A stretch of DNA of 22,265 nt, from NCBI GenBank assembly GCA_003225655.1, contig QIAW01000532.1:1-22265 (forward strand), in the 5' to 3' direction. The notes under the pieces were generated by a model. It did not search any database. It was not told the DNA's origin and was given only the letters and a program-made list of their open reading frames with translations. Shown in pieces: positions 8,587 to 15,749 of this stretch (positions are counted from its first letter, which is position 1; each line of letters opens with the position of its first letter). This DNA comes from Acidobacteriota bacterium. Its GTDB lineage: Bacteria; Acidobacteriota; Terriglobia; Terriglobales; Acidobacteriaceae. A program made the position numbers and the translations under genes.

Positions 8587-8693
8587 GCCTGATCTGGTGG
8601 AGCTTCGGCATGGCGCTGGCAATCGGATATTTCGTGTTTGTCTACAGAATGTTTCAAGGGAAAGTGCGTGCCGAAGAAGGCTCCACGCATTGA
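8571..8693 (+). pseudogene. cydB: Out-of-frame C-terminal remnant of cydB
   Basis: Read in the frame starting at 8571, the DNA encodes GSLSVGLIWWSFGMALAIGY, then a hydrophobic end and a charged tail, stopping at 8691-8693. This matches the last transmembrane helix and cytoplasmic tail expected of CydB. It is offset from the main cydB frame by a net loss of 3n+1 bases, with roughly 13-15 residues missing relative to the family. There is no start codon or ribosome binding site of its own. Confidence 0.8.
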
Positions 8694-8777
8694 ATATCGG
8701 CTGAGAGTTTGTTGAAATGTGAGCCGGTGGCGACTGCATCCAAGTCATGATCATGCGGGACACAAAGCTGCTTTGCA

Positions 8778-8810
8778 CTTCATGAATTCTTCAGAGTAAG
8801 TGCATACGAT
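8778..8810 (+). promoter_or_regulatory. Candidate response-regulator box and -10 upstream of the two-component operon
   Basis: Two TTCA half-sites 11 bp apart (TTCATGA at 8779, TTCAGAG at 8790) are followed, 8 nt after the second, by TACGAT (8805-8810), a good -10. The same arrangement occurs at 11067-11099 before the PepSY-like gene. OmpR-family regulators commonly bind such direct repeats overlapping the -35 region. The box also lies inside an inverted repeat GCACTT/AAGTGC (8775-8780 and 8798-8803). A separate perfect palindrome CATGATCATG sits upstream at 8746-8755. Confidence 0.5.
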
Positions 8811-8867
8811 CAACCTGGGCCGAGCCGCTTGTCGTGAAACCCGTCGTGTGCGAGGAGAACCGGTCGA

Positions 8868-9542
8868 GTGTGGATATTGGTAGTGGAAAATGAGGCGCCG
8901 ATGGGCGAGCTGCTGCGGCAGGGCCTTGAGGAGCAGAACCACGCGGTGACCCTGGCTCGCGACGGCATAGAAGGGCTGCACGCGGCCAAAACGAGCAATT
9001 TCGATGCAATTGTGCTCGACGTAATGATGCCGGGCATGGATGGCATTGAAGTTGCACGGCGGCTGCGGGCGGCGGGCCAGAAAGTCCCGATCATCATGCT
9101 GACGGCGCGCGATGCCGCCAGCGACATTGTCAAAGGTCTCGACGCCGGGGCCGATGATTACCTCACCAAACCATTTGCCTTTAATGTATTGCTTGCCCGG
9201 CTGCGGGCGATCTCGCGCCGCGCAGCCAGGCCGGCAATGCCCACACTGCAGATGGACGATCTGGTACTTGACCCGGCAGGCCGTGAAGTAACGCGAGCCG
9301 GGCAGAAGATCAACCTTACCGCTACAGAGTTTCGCGTATTGGAGTTTTTGCTGCGACGGGCGGGCCGCGCGGCTTCCCGCTCTGCCATCATCGAAGCGGT
9401 TTGGGGCTTTGAAGAGGTGATAGAAGCCAATACGGTGGATGCTTTCATCAAACTCCTGCGCGACAAGATCGACCATGGACAGAAGCGGAAGCTCATCCAG
9501 ACGGTGCGGGGTTATGGCTATATTCTGCGAGAGGAAGAATGA
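8868..9542 (+). CDS. OmpR-family response regulator
   Basis: DNA-binding response regulator of 224 aa, with an N-terminal receiver (1-~115) and a C-terminal winged-helix OmpR/PhoB domain (~125-222). Receiver residues: phospho-acceptor Asp51 (IVLDVMMPGMDG), Thr79 (IMLTARD) and Lys101 (DDYLTKPF). The usual acidic pair of the Mg site, VEDE, reads VENE here, so one acidic residue is Asn; this is a modest oddity. The output domain ends QTVRGYGYILREE, typical of the family. GTG 8868 is preceded by GAGGAG at the correct spacing and by no better start. Its last four bases overlap the kinase start (ATGA), indicating translational coupling. It is most like CusR/QseB-type regulators; the stimulus is not evident. 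Confidence 0.93.
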   Translation: MWILVVENEAPMGELLRQGLEEQNHAVTLARDGIEGLHAAKTSNFDAIVLDVMMPGMDGIEVARRLRAAGQKVPIIMLTARDAASDIVKGLDAGADDYLTKPFAFNVLLARLRAISRRAARPAMPTLQMDDLVLDPAGREVTRAGQKINLTATEFRVLEFLLRRAGRAASRSAIIEAVWGFEEVIEANTVDAFIKLLRDKIDHGQKRKLIQTVRGYGYILREEE

Positions 9543-10954
9543 ACCGGCGCTCGATCCGCTTCCGGCTTACCGCATGGTATGCCCTCATTCTTATGGTGAC
9601 CTTTGCCGCCGCCGGAGCCGTGGTGTGGTGGGCGATTCGGGACAGTATCCACAGTACCGTAGACAAGGATTTACGCTCGCGCCTCAAGGCAATGCGCACC
9701 TACGTGGAGAAACAGAGCTCCACTCCAGATGCGGAACCCGTGGCGGAGGAGCTGGCAGAGGACGCGGCACTCTCAGGAACGAGTTTTCGCGTCCTTGGCA
9801 GCGATGGCCGCTGGATTTATCAGGCCCCGGAGACACAAGGATGGGCCTTGCCGAACGAGGATGCCTCGCATCTTCCCAATAAGGGAAAAATAAACACCGT
9901 CATGACGGATGGTAAGCCGATGCGCGTGCTTTCAGCGCCGGTGCAACTCGGGCCAAACCAGTTAGCTCTCGCACAGATTGGCGTCCCAGTGGAAGAGTAC
10001 TACGAGATGTTGAATGGGGTGACATGGACCGCTTTGCTGGCAAGCCCCCTGGTATTACTACTCGCTTCCGCAGGGGGGTACTGGATGAGCCGCCGCGCGC
10101 TTGAACCTGTAGACCAAATTACGCGCACCGCTGCGGAAATTGGAGCGTATAACCTCTCCCAGCGCCTGCCGCTACGCAAGACGGGCGACGAACTCGACCG
10201 GCTCTCGGCCACCCTCAATTCCATGTTTGCTCGCCTGGAGGCCGCATTCCGGCAAATCACGCAGTTTACGGCAGATGCCTCGCACGAATTGCGAACCCCG
10301 GTTGCAATCATCCGCACAACCGCGGAACTCGCGCGCAGCAAGCCTCGGAGTCCGGAAGAGTACAGGAAGGCGCTGGATGGCATACTCACAGAGAGCGAGC
10401 GAACGTCTCGTTTGATCGAAGACCTGATGCTGCTGGCTCGCGCGGATGCCGGAGCGGACAGCATAGTCGAGGAGCCTATCAGTCTTGCCGAATGTCTGCG
10501 GGATGCTTGCGCGGAAGTCGGTATTCTGGCGGAACACAAAGGAGTGTGCCTCGAAGTCAGCGATCCGCCTGAGTGCACGATTCGAGGAGATCAGCAGGCG
10601 ATTCGCCGAATGTTTCTCATCCTGCTCGACAATGCCATTAAGTACACGCCTTCAGGCGGGAAGGTGGGCGTGAATCTCAGCATTGAGAGAGTGGGGAGCG
10701 GACAAAGCGCCGTGGTCGAGGTGCGAGACACGGGTGCGGGAATTTCGCCGGACGACCTTCCTCATGTATTCGAACGCTTCTATCGCGCGGCAAAAGACCG
10801 CTCCCGTAACACCGGAGGCGCAGGTCTGGGGCTTTCTATCGCCCGCTGGATTGCTGAAAGGCACGGCGGCGAAGTGGAGTGTGAAAGCACGGTTGAATCT
10901 GGATCTGTTTTTCGCGTGCGATTGCCGATCATCATCGATCAGTTTCAGAGTTAG
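9539..10954 (+). CDS. Membrane sensor histidine kinase, partner of the upstream regulator
   Basis: Inner-membrane sensor kinase of 471 aa. Transmembrane segment 1 spans ~12-32; a periplasmic sensor of ~130 residues follows; transmembrane segment 2 spans ~162-180; HAMP ~181-235; then the H-box TADASHELRTP with phospho-His249, the N-box LLDNAIKYTP (Asn365), the G1 box DTGAGIS (~397), an F-box-like FERFYR, and the G2 box GGAGLGLSIA (~426). All catalytic motifs are intact. The architecture and the HELRTPVAIIRTTAE helix resemble heavy-metal or PhoQ-like kinases of the CusS type, but the periplasmic domain has no metal-ligand cluster that I can see. It autophosphorylates and passes phosphate to Asp51 of the overlapping regulator (inferred from gene order). 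Confidence 0.92.
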   Translation: MNRRSIRFRLTAWYALILMVTFAAAGAVVWWAIRDSIHSTVDKDLRSRLKAMRTYVEKQSSTPDAEPVAEELAEDAALSGTSFRVLGSDGRWIYQAPETQGWALPNEDASHLPNKGKINTVMTDGKPMRVLSAPVQLGPNQLALAQIGVPVEEYYEMLNGVTWTALLASPLVLLLASAGGYWMSRRALEPVDQITRTAAEIGAYNLSQRLPLRKTGDELDRLSATLNSMFARLEAAFRQITQFTADASHELRTPVAIIRTTAELARSKPRSPEEYRKALDGILTESERTSRLIEDLMLLARADAGADSIVEEPISLAECLRDACAEVGILAEHKGVCLEVSDPPECTIRGDQQAIRRMFLILLDNAIKYTPSGGKVGVNLSIERVGSGQSAVVEVRDTGAGISPDDLPHVFERFYRAAKDRSRNTGGAGLGLSIARWIAERHGGEVECESTVESGSVFRVRLPIIIDQFQS

Positions 10955-11066
10955 TCTCGCTACTCTGATTTCGTAGATACTGGTCCACGGCTGACCTGAC
11001 GCGTGCTTCCAGGGGCGTAGAAATGCAACTTGTCCAAAAACCTGTGACCCAAATTTTCTTATTCAT

Positions 11067-11099
11067 CTTCAGAACTCTTTCAGAATACTTCGGCACAAT
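11067..11099 (+). promoter_or_regulatory. Candidate response-regulator box and -10 upstream of the PepSY-like gene
   Basis: TTCAGAA occurs at 11068-11074 and again at 11079-11085, exactly 11 bp apart. A -10-like CACAAT (11094-11099) starts after an 8-nt gap, the same gap as at 8778-8810. Over 24 aligned positions the two sites agree at about 17. The predicted transcript start (~11106) leaves a short leader with AAGGAG at 11108-11113. Confidence 0.5.
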
Positions 11100-11124
11100 G
11101 TTGTGCGAAGGAGTTTCCTCAAAC

Positions 11125-11577
11125 ATGAAAACACTCATTACCAGCACTATCGTATTGGGCGTCTTGGCAGCCACGGTCGCCCTGGCCGCTGAAAAGAAGG
11201 TCAAAATGGAAGACCTGCCACCTGCTGTTCAACAGGCGATCAAAGACAACACTAAGGACGCCACTTTGCTTGGAGTTTCTAAGGATGTTGAAGATGGAAA
11301 GACCGAGTATGAGGCCGAGACCAAGGTAAATGGTCACGGAAAGGACATTACCTTTGACGAAAGCGGCAAGCTTTTGGCGGTAGAAGAAGAAACCACGCTC
11401 GACAGCATTCCCGCGGCCGCCAAAGCTGCTATTGAAAAGCAAGCTGCCGGCGCCAAGATCAGAAAAGTCGAGAAGATCACTGAAGGCGAGAAGATCGTTT
11501 ATGAAGCCGGCTTAACCAAGGGAGGAAAGAAGTCTGAGGTGATCGTGGCAGCCGACGGCTCTCCGGCGAAAGAGTAG
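11125..11577 (+). CDS. Exported PepSY-like small protein
   Basis: ATG 11125 is chosen because AAGGAG lies 11 nt upstream and the protein then opens with a clean signal peptide (MKTLITSTIVLGVLAATVALAA, cleaved before EKK); an in-frame start at 11023 would add an unlikely 34 residues. The 150-aa product has two similar ~60-residue halves: LPPAVQQAIKDN...YEAETKVNGHGKDITFDESGKLL and IPAAAKAAIEKQ...YEAGLTKGGKKSEVIVAADGS. This is the tandem PepSY-like (DUF2874-type) pattern. Such periplasmic proteins often sit beside two-component systems and may modulate the sensor. It is Lys/Glu-rich with no cysteines. The shared promoter box suggests control by the upstream regulator. Confidence 0.8.
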   Translation: MKTLITSTIVLGVLAATVALAAEKKVKMEDLPPAVQQAIKDNTKDATLLGVSKDVEDGKTEYEAETKVNGHGKDITFDESGKLLAVEEETTLDSIPAAAKAAIEKQAAGAKIRKVEKITEGEKIVYEAGLTKGGKKSEVIVAADGSPAKE

Positions 11578-11619
11578 CGACTCAATCGTCAAATTTGCAA
11601 AGAGCATGTTTCAAAACAA

Positions 11620-11707
11620 GGAGCATGTTTCAAAAATAGTTGTGGCCTTGGCTTCGCAGGCTCTGGGAAGACGTGCCTCTTCAAACCCTATTTTTGGGAC
11701 ATGCTCC
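11620..11707. repeat. 88-bp inverted-repeat element between convergent genes
   Basis: A 20-bp arm GGAGCATGTTTCAAAAATAG (11620-11639) is mirrored with two mismatches at 11688-11707, enclosing 48 bp. A partial third copy (GAGCATGTTTCAAAA) lies at 11602-11616 as a direct repeat. It sits between the convergent PepSY-like and kinase genes and could act as a bidirectional terminator. The extra partial copy is more like a REP/MITE-type dispersed repeat. The rest of 11578-11775 shows no gene. Confidence 0.6.
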
Positions 11708-11775
11708 AAAAAAATGCCAACAGGGAAACTCTTCCATTTTGGTTTTGGCCATCAGAGTAAAAGTTTTGAAAAAAC

Positions 11776-14184
11776 TTATTTCGGGGTTGAGTCCAGGACC
11801 TCGCGCATTTTCTGCACCAGCGCACGAGTGGAAAAAGGTTTTTGCAGAAAGGCGCTGTTGCCAGAGAAGACGCCACGGTGCTCGACGGCATCGTCGGAAT
11901 AGCCGGACATGTAAAGAACTTTCAGGTGCGGATACTTGGCAACAAGAAGCTGCGCCAGTTCGCCTCCGTTCATGCTTTTCAGCACTACATCGGTGAGCAG
12001 CAGGTCGAGCCGCTCGGGACGGCTGTCACAGATGCGCAAGGCCTCTTCCCCTTCGGCCGCCTCAATTACTTTGTATCCATTCTTCACGAGGATTTGGCTC
12101 ACCAGTTCGCGGACTCCATCTTCATCCTCCACCAGGAGCACGGTTTCTGTTCCCTTGGGGATCTCCGGATCGGCAGAGCGTTGCGCGATTTTTGCCGCCG
12201 GTTCGCTGACCCGGGGGAGATAGATTTCAAAAGCTGTTCCTTTGCCGATCTCGCTGTCAACCCAAATGTGGCCACCGCTCTGCTGCACGATGCCGTAGAC
12301 GGTTGAGAGGCCAAGTCCTGTGCCCTGGCCAGCCGGTTTGGTGGTGAAAAACGGTTCGAAGATGCGGGAGCGAGTAGTGCGATCCATGCCGATGCCGGTA
12401 TCGGTCACTCTCATCCGGATGTAGTCACCGGGCGCGACGTCGCGGTGCGCGCGCGCGTATTTCTCATCGAGGCAAATATTCTCAAGCTCAACCGAAAGCT
12501 TGCCGCCATGGGGCATGGCATCACGCGCATTGACAGCGAGATTCATGATGACCTGCTCTACTTGTCCGGGATCTGCTTTCACCCGTCCCAGGTCCGGTTG
12601 CGATTTCGTGCTCAATTCAACATCTTCACCCAGCAGACGGCGCAAAAACCCTTCCATGTTGGAAATCACGGTGTTTAATTCAAGCACTTTCGGCGCAAGC
12701 ACCTGTTGGCGGCTGAAGGCGAGCAGTTGCACCGTCAACTCAGTCGCGCGATCGGCCGCTTTGCCGATCTCTTCCACTTCAGCGCGCAGATGCGCGGTCT
12801 TAACTTCTTCCAGCAGCAACTCGGTGTTGCCCCGGATTACCGTCAGCAGGTTGTTGAAGTCGTGGGCGATTCCGCCGCCCAGGCGTCCCACGGCTTCCAT
12901 ACGCTGCGATTGGCGCAATTGCTCTTCGATCGCGAGGCGCTCGGTTACGTCTTCGGCAATAATCTCAAATCCGGTAACGTGCCCATGGTGGTCCAGCACT
13001 GCCCGGCCGCTGAGCCGCACTGTGATCTGGCGGCCATCTTTGCGGCGCCATTTGACCTCTACACCCTCAACCCGCTGGGTCTGGCGGTACTGCTGAACCA
13101 GGCGGGCGTGCTCTTCGGGATTCACAAAGACATCGGGAACCAGATGCAAGCCTAGCACCTCTTCCGCCCGCTCGTAGCCCAACATAGAGACCAATGCAGG
13201 ATTCACATCGGTGAATCTGTCGTCCACACTGATGAGATAAATACCGTAGACGGCGCTTTGCACCAAAGTGCGATAGCGCGCCTCAGAAGAGCGTAGCGCC
13301 TCTTCGTTGCGCTTAATCTCAATTGCATTGGCGATTTGTTGCGAGACAAAGCTCAGGATCTGCTTTTCCTTTTCGCCATAACGCACATTCGGTTCATACG
13401 TTTGCAGCACCAGCACCCCAAAGGTCTCATTGCCTTTTTTCAGAGGCACGCCCATCCAATCGAGCGAAGGCTCCCCGATACGGTCTACCTCGCCCTGGTT
13501 TTCCAGTTCCTCAAGTATCTCCGTGGTTGCCAATAGTGGCTCACCGGTGCGAAGCACGTATTCGGTGATTCCGCGCCGCATGGCCCTTGGACTGGGCGGC
13601 GGGTCATATTCGTCAACAAAATACGGGAAGCTCACAATATCCGTTGTGGGGTCGTAATAGGCGATGTAGCAATTCTTTGCGTACATCAATTCACTCAGGA
13701 TGGCATGGATGGAAGTGTAGAGCTGTTGCAGGTCTGAGGAAAGACGCGCCGTCTCTGCAATGCGATAGAGCGCCGACTGTAACTGCTGCGCCCGCTTGCG
13801 CTCGGTGATGTCGAAACCGCTTCCGAACCCAGACGGGTTTCCTCCCACCCCGATTACGCCGGCGGCAAAGTCAATCCATCGCACCTCGCCGTCTTTACGG
13901 ACGACCTTGATTTCGTAACGCGTGGGAACGTTCGGCTTGCCTGCCTGGCGATCAAGACCGCGCTGGCGGATCATATCGCGCATGTCGGGATGGGCTATGT
14001 CCCAAAAATTCATGTTCAACAATTCCTGGCGGCTGTAGCCGGTGATTGCTTCGGTGGCTGGATTCACGTAGTCAAATTTGTCACCTTTATAAATAAAGAT
14101 TGCAGAACCTGCGGTTTCAGCCATGACACGAAATTGCGTCTCGCTCTCGCGCAGCCTGGCCTCCGCTTTTCGCCGCTCACTCAC
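11776..14184 (-). CDS. Hybrid histidine kinase, C-terminal portion (PAS-GAF-PAS-HisKA-HATPase-REC)
   Basis: The frame from GTG 14184 gives 802 aa. In order: PAS ~15-130 (MAETAGSAIFIY...YEIKVVRKDGEVRW), GAF ~145-290, PAS ~298-418, HisKA with HDFNN (His441), HATPase with N-box Asn552, DTGIGM (595-600) and GTGLGLSTVYG (621-631), and a receiver ~680-800 with phospho-Asp732 (LLLTDVV) and Lys782 (LQKPF). No transmembrane segment is seen, so it is probably cytosolic. Sensing would be through PAS/GAF ligands. Upstream codons in the same frame (LYAIYRDVSER) show that it is the continuation of the gene at 14177-15256. GTG 14184 is probably not a natural start but an artefact of a frameshift. Output could be phosphotransfer to an unlinked regulator. 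Confidence 0.9.
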   Translation of the reverse strand: MSERRKAEARLRESETQFRVMAETAGSAIFIYKGDKFDYVNPATEAITGYSRQELLNMNFWDIAHPDMRDMIRQRGLDRQAGKPNVPTRYEIKVVRKDGEVRWIDFAAGVIGVGGNPSGFGSGFDITERKRAQQLQSALYRIAETARLSSDLQQLYTSIHAILSELMYAKNCYIAYYDPTTDIVSFPYFVDEYDPPPSPRAMRRGITEYVLRTGEPLLATTEILEELENQGEVDRIGEPSLDWMGVPLKKGNETFGVLVLQTYEPNVRYGEKEKQILSFVSQQIANAIEIKRNEEALRSSEARYRTLVQSAVYGIYLISVDDRFTDVNPALVSMLGYERAEEVLGLHLVPDVFVNPEEHARLVQQYRQTQRVEGVEVKWRRKDGRQITVRLSGRAVLDHHGHVTGFEIIAEDVTERLAIEEQLRQSQRMEAVGRLGGGIAHDFNNLLTVIRGNTELLLEEVKTAHLRAEVEEIGKAADRATELTVQLLAFSRQQVLAPKVLELNTVISNMEGFLRRLLGEDVELSTKSQPDLGRVKADPGQVEQVIMNLAVNARDAMPHGGKLSVELENICLDEKYARAHRDVAPGDYIRMRVTDTGIGMDRTTRSRIFEPFFTTKPAGQGTGLGLSTVYGIVQQSGGHIWVDSEIGKGTAFEIYLPRVSEPAAKIAQRSADPEIPKGTETVLLVEDEDGVRELVSQILVKNGYKVIEAAEGEEALRICDSRPERLDLLLTDVVLKSMNGGELAQLLVAKYPHLKVLYMSGYSDDAVEHRGVFSGNSAFLQKPFSTRALVQKMREVLDSTPK

Positions 14185-15256
14185 GTCGCGATAGATGGCA
14201 TACAGCGCAGTTTGTCTCGGTGGCGCGCTTGATCAAGCCTAGCGCTTCTTGCATTTTCTCGGCTGGCACCACCAACTCATAAATCATCTTGCCGGTGGTG
14301 TCGGCTGCGGTGTAGCCAAACATGCAGGTGAATTCGCGGTTGATACGCAGAATCTTGCCTTCGGCGTCAATTACGGCAATTCCTTCCGGCGCGCTCTCAA
14401 ACAATTGCTCCAGGTAGGCCTTTTGCACCTGCACATTCTCTTCTGCCTGCCTGCGTTCGGTGGTATCAAAACCGGTTAATAAGACAGCTTTACTGCCTCC
14501 GAACTCAATGGCGTCAGCAGTAAAATCGAGCCAGCGAACGTCGCCTTCTTTGCGAAAAATCTTGAGCTCGTAGCGCATGGGAAGCGGTATTTTTCCCTTT
14601 TGACGTTCTTTGCCGCGCTGCCGAACCAGTTCACGCATATCGGGATGCACTATGTCCCAGAACTTCATCTGGAGCAGTTCCTGGCGCGCGTATCCTGTGA
14701 GGGCCTCGCAGGCTGGGTTTACATAGATAAACCGGTCATCCCGATAGATGGCAATGGAAGCAGCCGCGGTTTCTGCCATGGCGCGAAATTGTGCTTCGCT
14801 TTCGCGCGAAGCCTGCTCCGCCTGCATGCGCGCGCTGATGTCATGCACGACGCTGAGCAGGCACTCACGGCCGTTATAGTTGACCACGCTGCTATTGACT
14901 TCCACGCACAGGGAAGCTCCGGTTCGAGTGCAGTGTGTGTATACCCGGCTGACGCCGCCGCGAGTTTCTGCAATCCGCTTCTCCACAAAGTTGCGGTCTT
15001 CCGGCAGGTGCAGATCCAGCGGACTCATGCTAAGAAATTCGTCGCGGGAGTAACCATACTGGCGCAGGGCAGCCTCATTGCAGTCAACAAAATGGCGCGT
15101 CTGGCGGTCAATCACAAAAACAGCATCGGCGATCTGGTTGAACAGCGCATGGTAGAGCAATTCCGCTTCGCGCTGGGTCCGAAGGGGCGCAGGATTGGAT
15201 CCGGGGATTGCGACGTGGGGATCTGGCTGCGATCTACGCCCAGGATTAGACACCAA
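14177..15256 (-). CDS. Hybrid histidine kinase, N-terminal portion (three PAS domains, frameshifted)
   Basis: GTG 15256 is preceded by AGGAG at a 6-nt gap, giving 359 aa in this frame. It contains PAS1 ~30-145 (VFVIDRQTRHFVDCNEAALRQYGYS), PAS2 ~155-270 (FIYVNPACEALTGYARQELL...RYELKIFRKEGDVRWLDF) and the first two-thirds of PAS3 (~280-346), then a foreign ending CAVCHLSRRE. In the next frame the DNA encodes ALYAIYRDVSERRK, the normal end of a PAS domain, so about 20 residues (a loss of 3n+2 bases) appear deleted and the frame is broken. Restored, the protein would be ~1,180 aa with PAS-PAS-PAS-PAS-GAF-PAS-kinase-receiver. Without repair this part has no kinase. Confidence 0.85.
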   Translation of the reverse strand: MVSNPGRRSQPDPHVAIPGSNPAPLRTQREAELLYHALFNQIADAVFVIDRQTRHFVDCNEAALRQYGYSRDEFLSMSPLDLHLPEDRNFVEKRIAETRGGVSRVYTHCTRTGASLCVEVNSSVVNYNGRECLLSVVHDISARMQAEQASRESEAQFRAMAETAAASIAIYRDDRFIYVNPACEALTGYARQELLQMKFWDIVHPDMRELVRQRGKERQKGKIPLPMRYELKIFRKEGDVRWLDFTADAIEFGGSKAVLLTGFDTTERRQAEENVQVQKAYLEQLFESAPEGIAVIDAEGKILRINREFTCMFGYTAADTTGKMIYELVVPAEKMQEALGLIKRATETNCAVCHLSRRE

Positions 15257-15569
15257 GACTCCTAGTCTCCTGTCCGTTGGGGGGCGCGGCGTTCAGGGCG
15301 GGCTTAAGACTGCTTAGCTAGGTTTTATACTCCGAAAGAAGCCATATTGGCAATGACGAATTGCGGTCCGACGGATGTGAGCTGCTGGATTGCCCCCTTA
15401 GACAAACAAGAATAGGGCTTTAGGACAGGGAGGGACCGGGCGTGCAGAGCACAAGCCCCAGAAGCAAGAGTAAGGGCCTGTCCGCCGGGAAGAGAAGTGA
15501 CAAGGCATGCAGACTCTTACAGTCCCCGTGCGAACCGGCCCTATGAATGTTAACCTACGCTGCAGCGGC
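15257..15569. other. 313-bp gap between pqqA-like gene and hybrid kinase
   Basis: No gene is supported on either strand. AGGAG for the kinase start lies at ~15262-15266 on the minus strand. A 7-bp inverted repeat GGACAGG/CCTGTCC (15423-15429 and 15477-15483) flanks a purine-rich stretch and might form an RNA hairpin; it is not a recognised riboswitch. No confident promoter was seen. Confidence 0.4.
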
Positions 15570-15647
15570 TTATAGCTCTGCGGGCGCGTAGGAGTTGATT
15601 TCGCAGTTCAACAGAACTTCTTCAAATTTCGGTTTTTCCCAAGTCAT
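15570..15647 (-). CDS. pqqA: PqqA-like PQQ precursor peptide (25 aa), orphan
   Basis: A 25-codon frame beginning MTWEKPKFEEV and ending LLNCEINSYAPAEL. It has the PqqA hallmarks: an N-terminal aromatic/Lys/Pro segment and the E-x3-Y motif (Glu16-Ile-Asn-Ser-Tyr20), whose Glu and Tyr side chains are cross-linked by PqqE to build pyrroloquinoline quinone in the known pathway. An AAGGAG lies 12 nt upstream, and TATGAT (15685-15680 on the minus strand) is a possible -10. No pqqB, C, D or E is in the window, so the gene is an orphan here. Cys15, just before the Glu, is unlike the Klebsiella peptide but fits an LNCEI(N/S)SY form I associate with non-proteobacterial PqqA. It could instead be a substrate of another radical-SAM peptide pathway. 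Confidence 0.75.
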   Translation of the reverse strand: MTWEKPKFEEVLLNCEINSYAPAEL

Positions 15648-15709
15648 CGTGATTGTTCGCTCCTTAATTTAGTTTCAAGATCATACAAAACCCATTTCGT
15701 CACAGCATC

Positions 15710-15735
15710 TCTTAGGCGCGCGGAGGCGCCTAAGA
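15710..15735 (-). terminator. Strong hairpin after the beta-propeller gene
   Basis: TCTTAGGCGC and GCGCCTAAGA pair perfectly (10 bp) around a 6-nt loop, 15 bp after the stop codon at 15750. There is no T-run on the minus strand, so it may attenuate or stabilise the transcript rather than end it fully, with the pqqA-like gene lying just beyond. Confidence 0.55.
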
Positions 15736-15749
15736 TTTGGATGCAGAAA

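Noticed and set aside
8751..9476. 241-codon minus-strand frame opposite the response regulator
   Set aside because: The plus strand encodes an unmistakable receiver and winged-helix protein.
14600..15265. 221-codon plus-strand frame opposite the PAS domains
   Set aside because: The minus strand encodes recognisable PAS domains; this frame has no motif.
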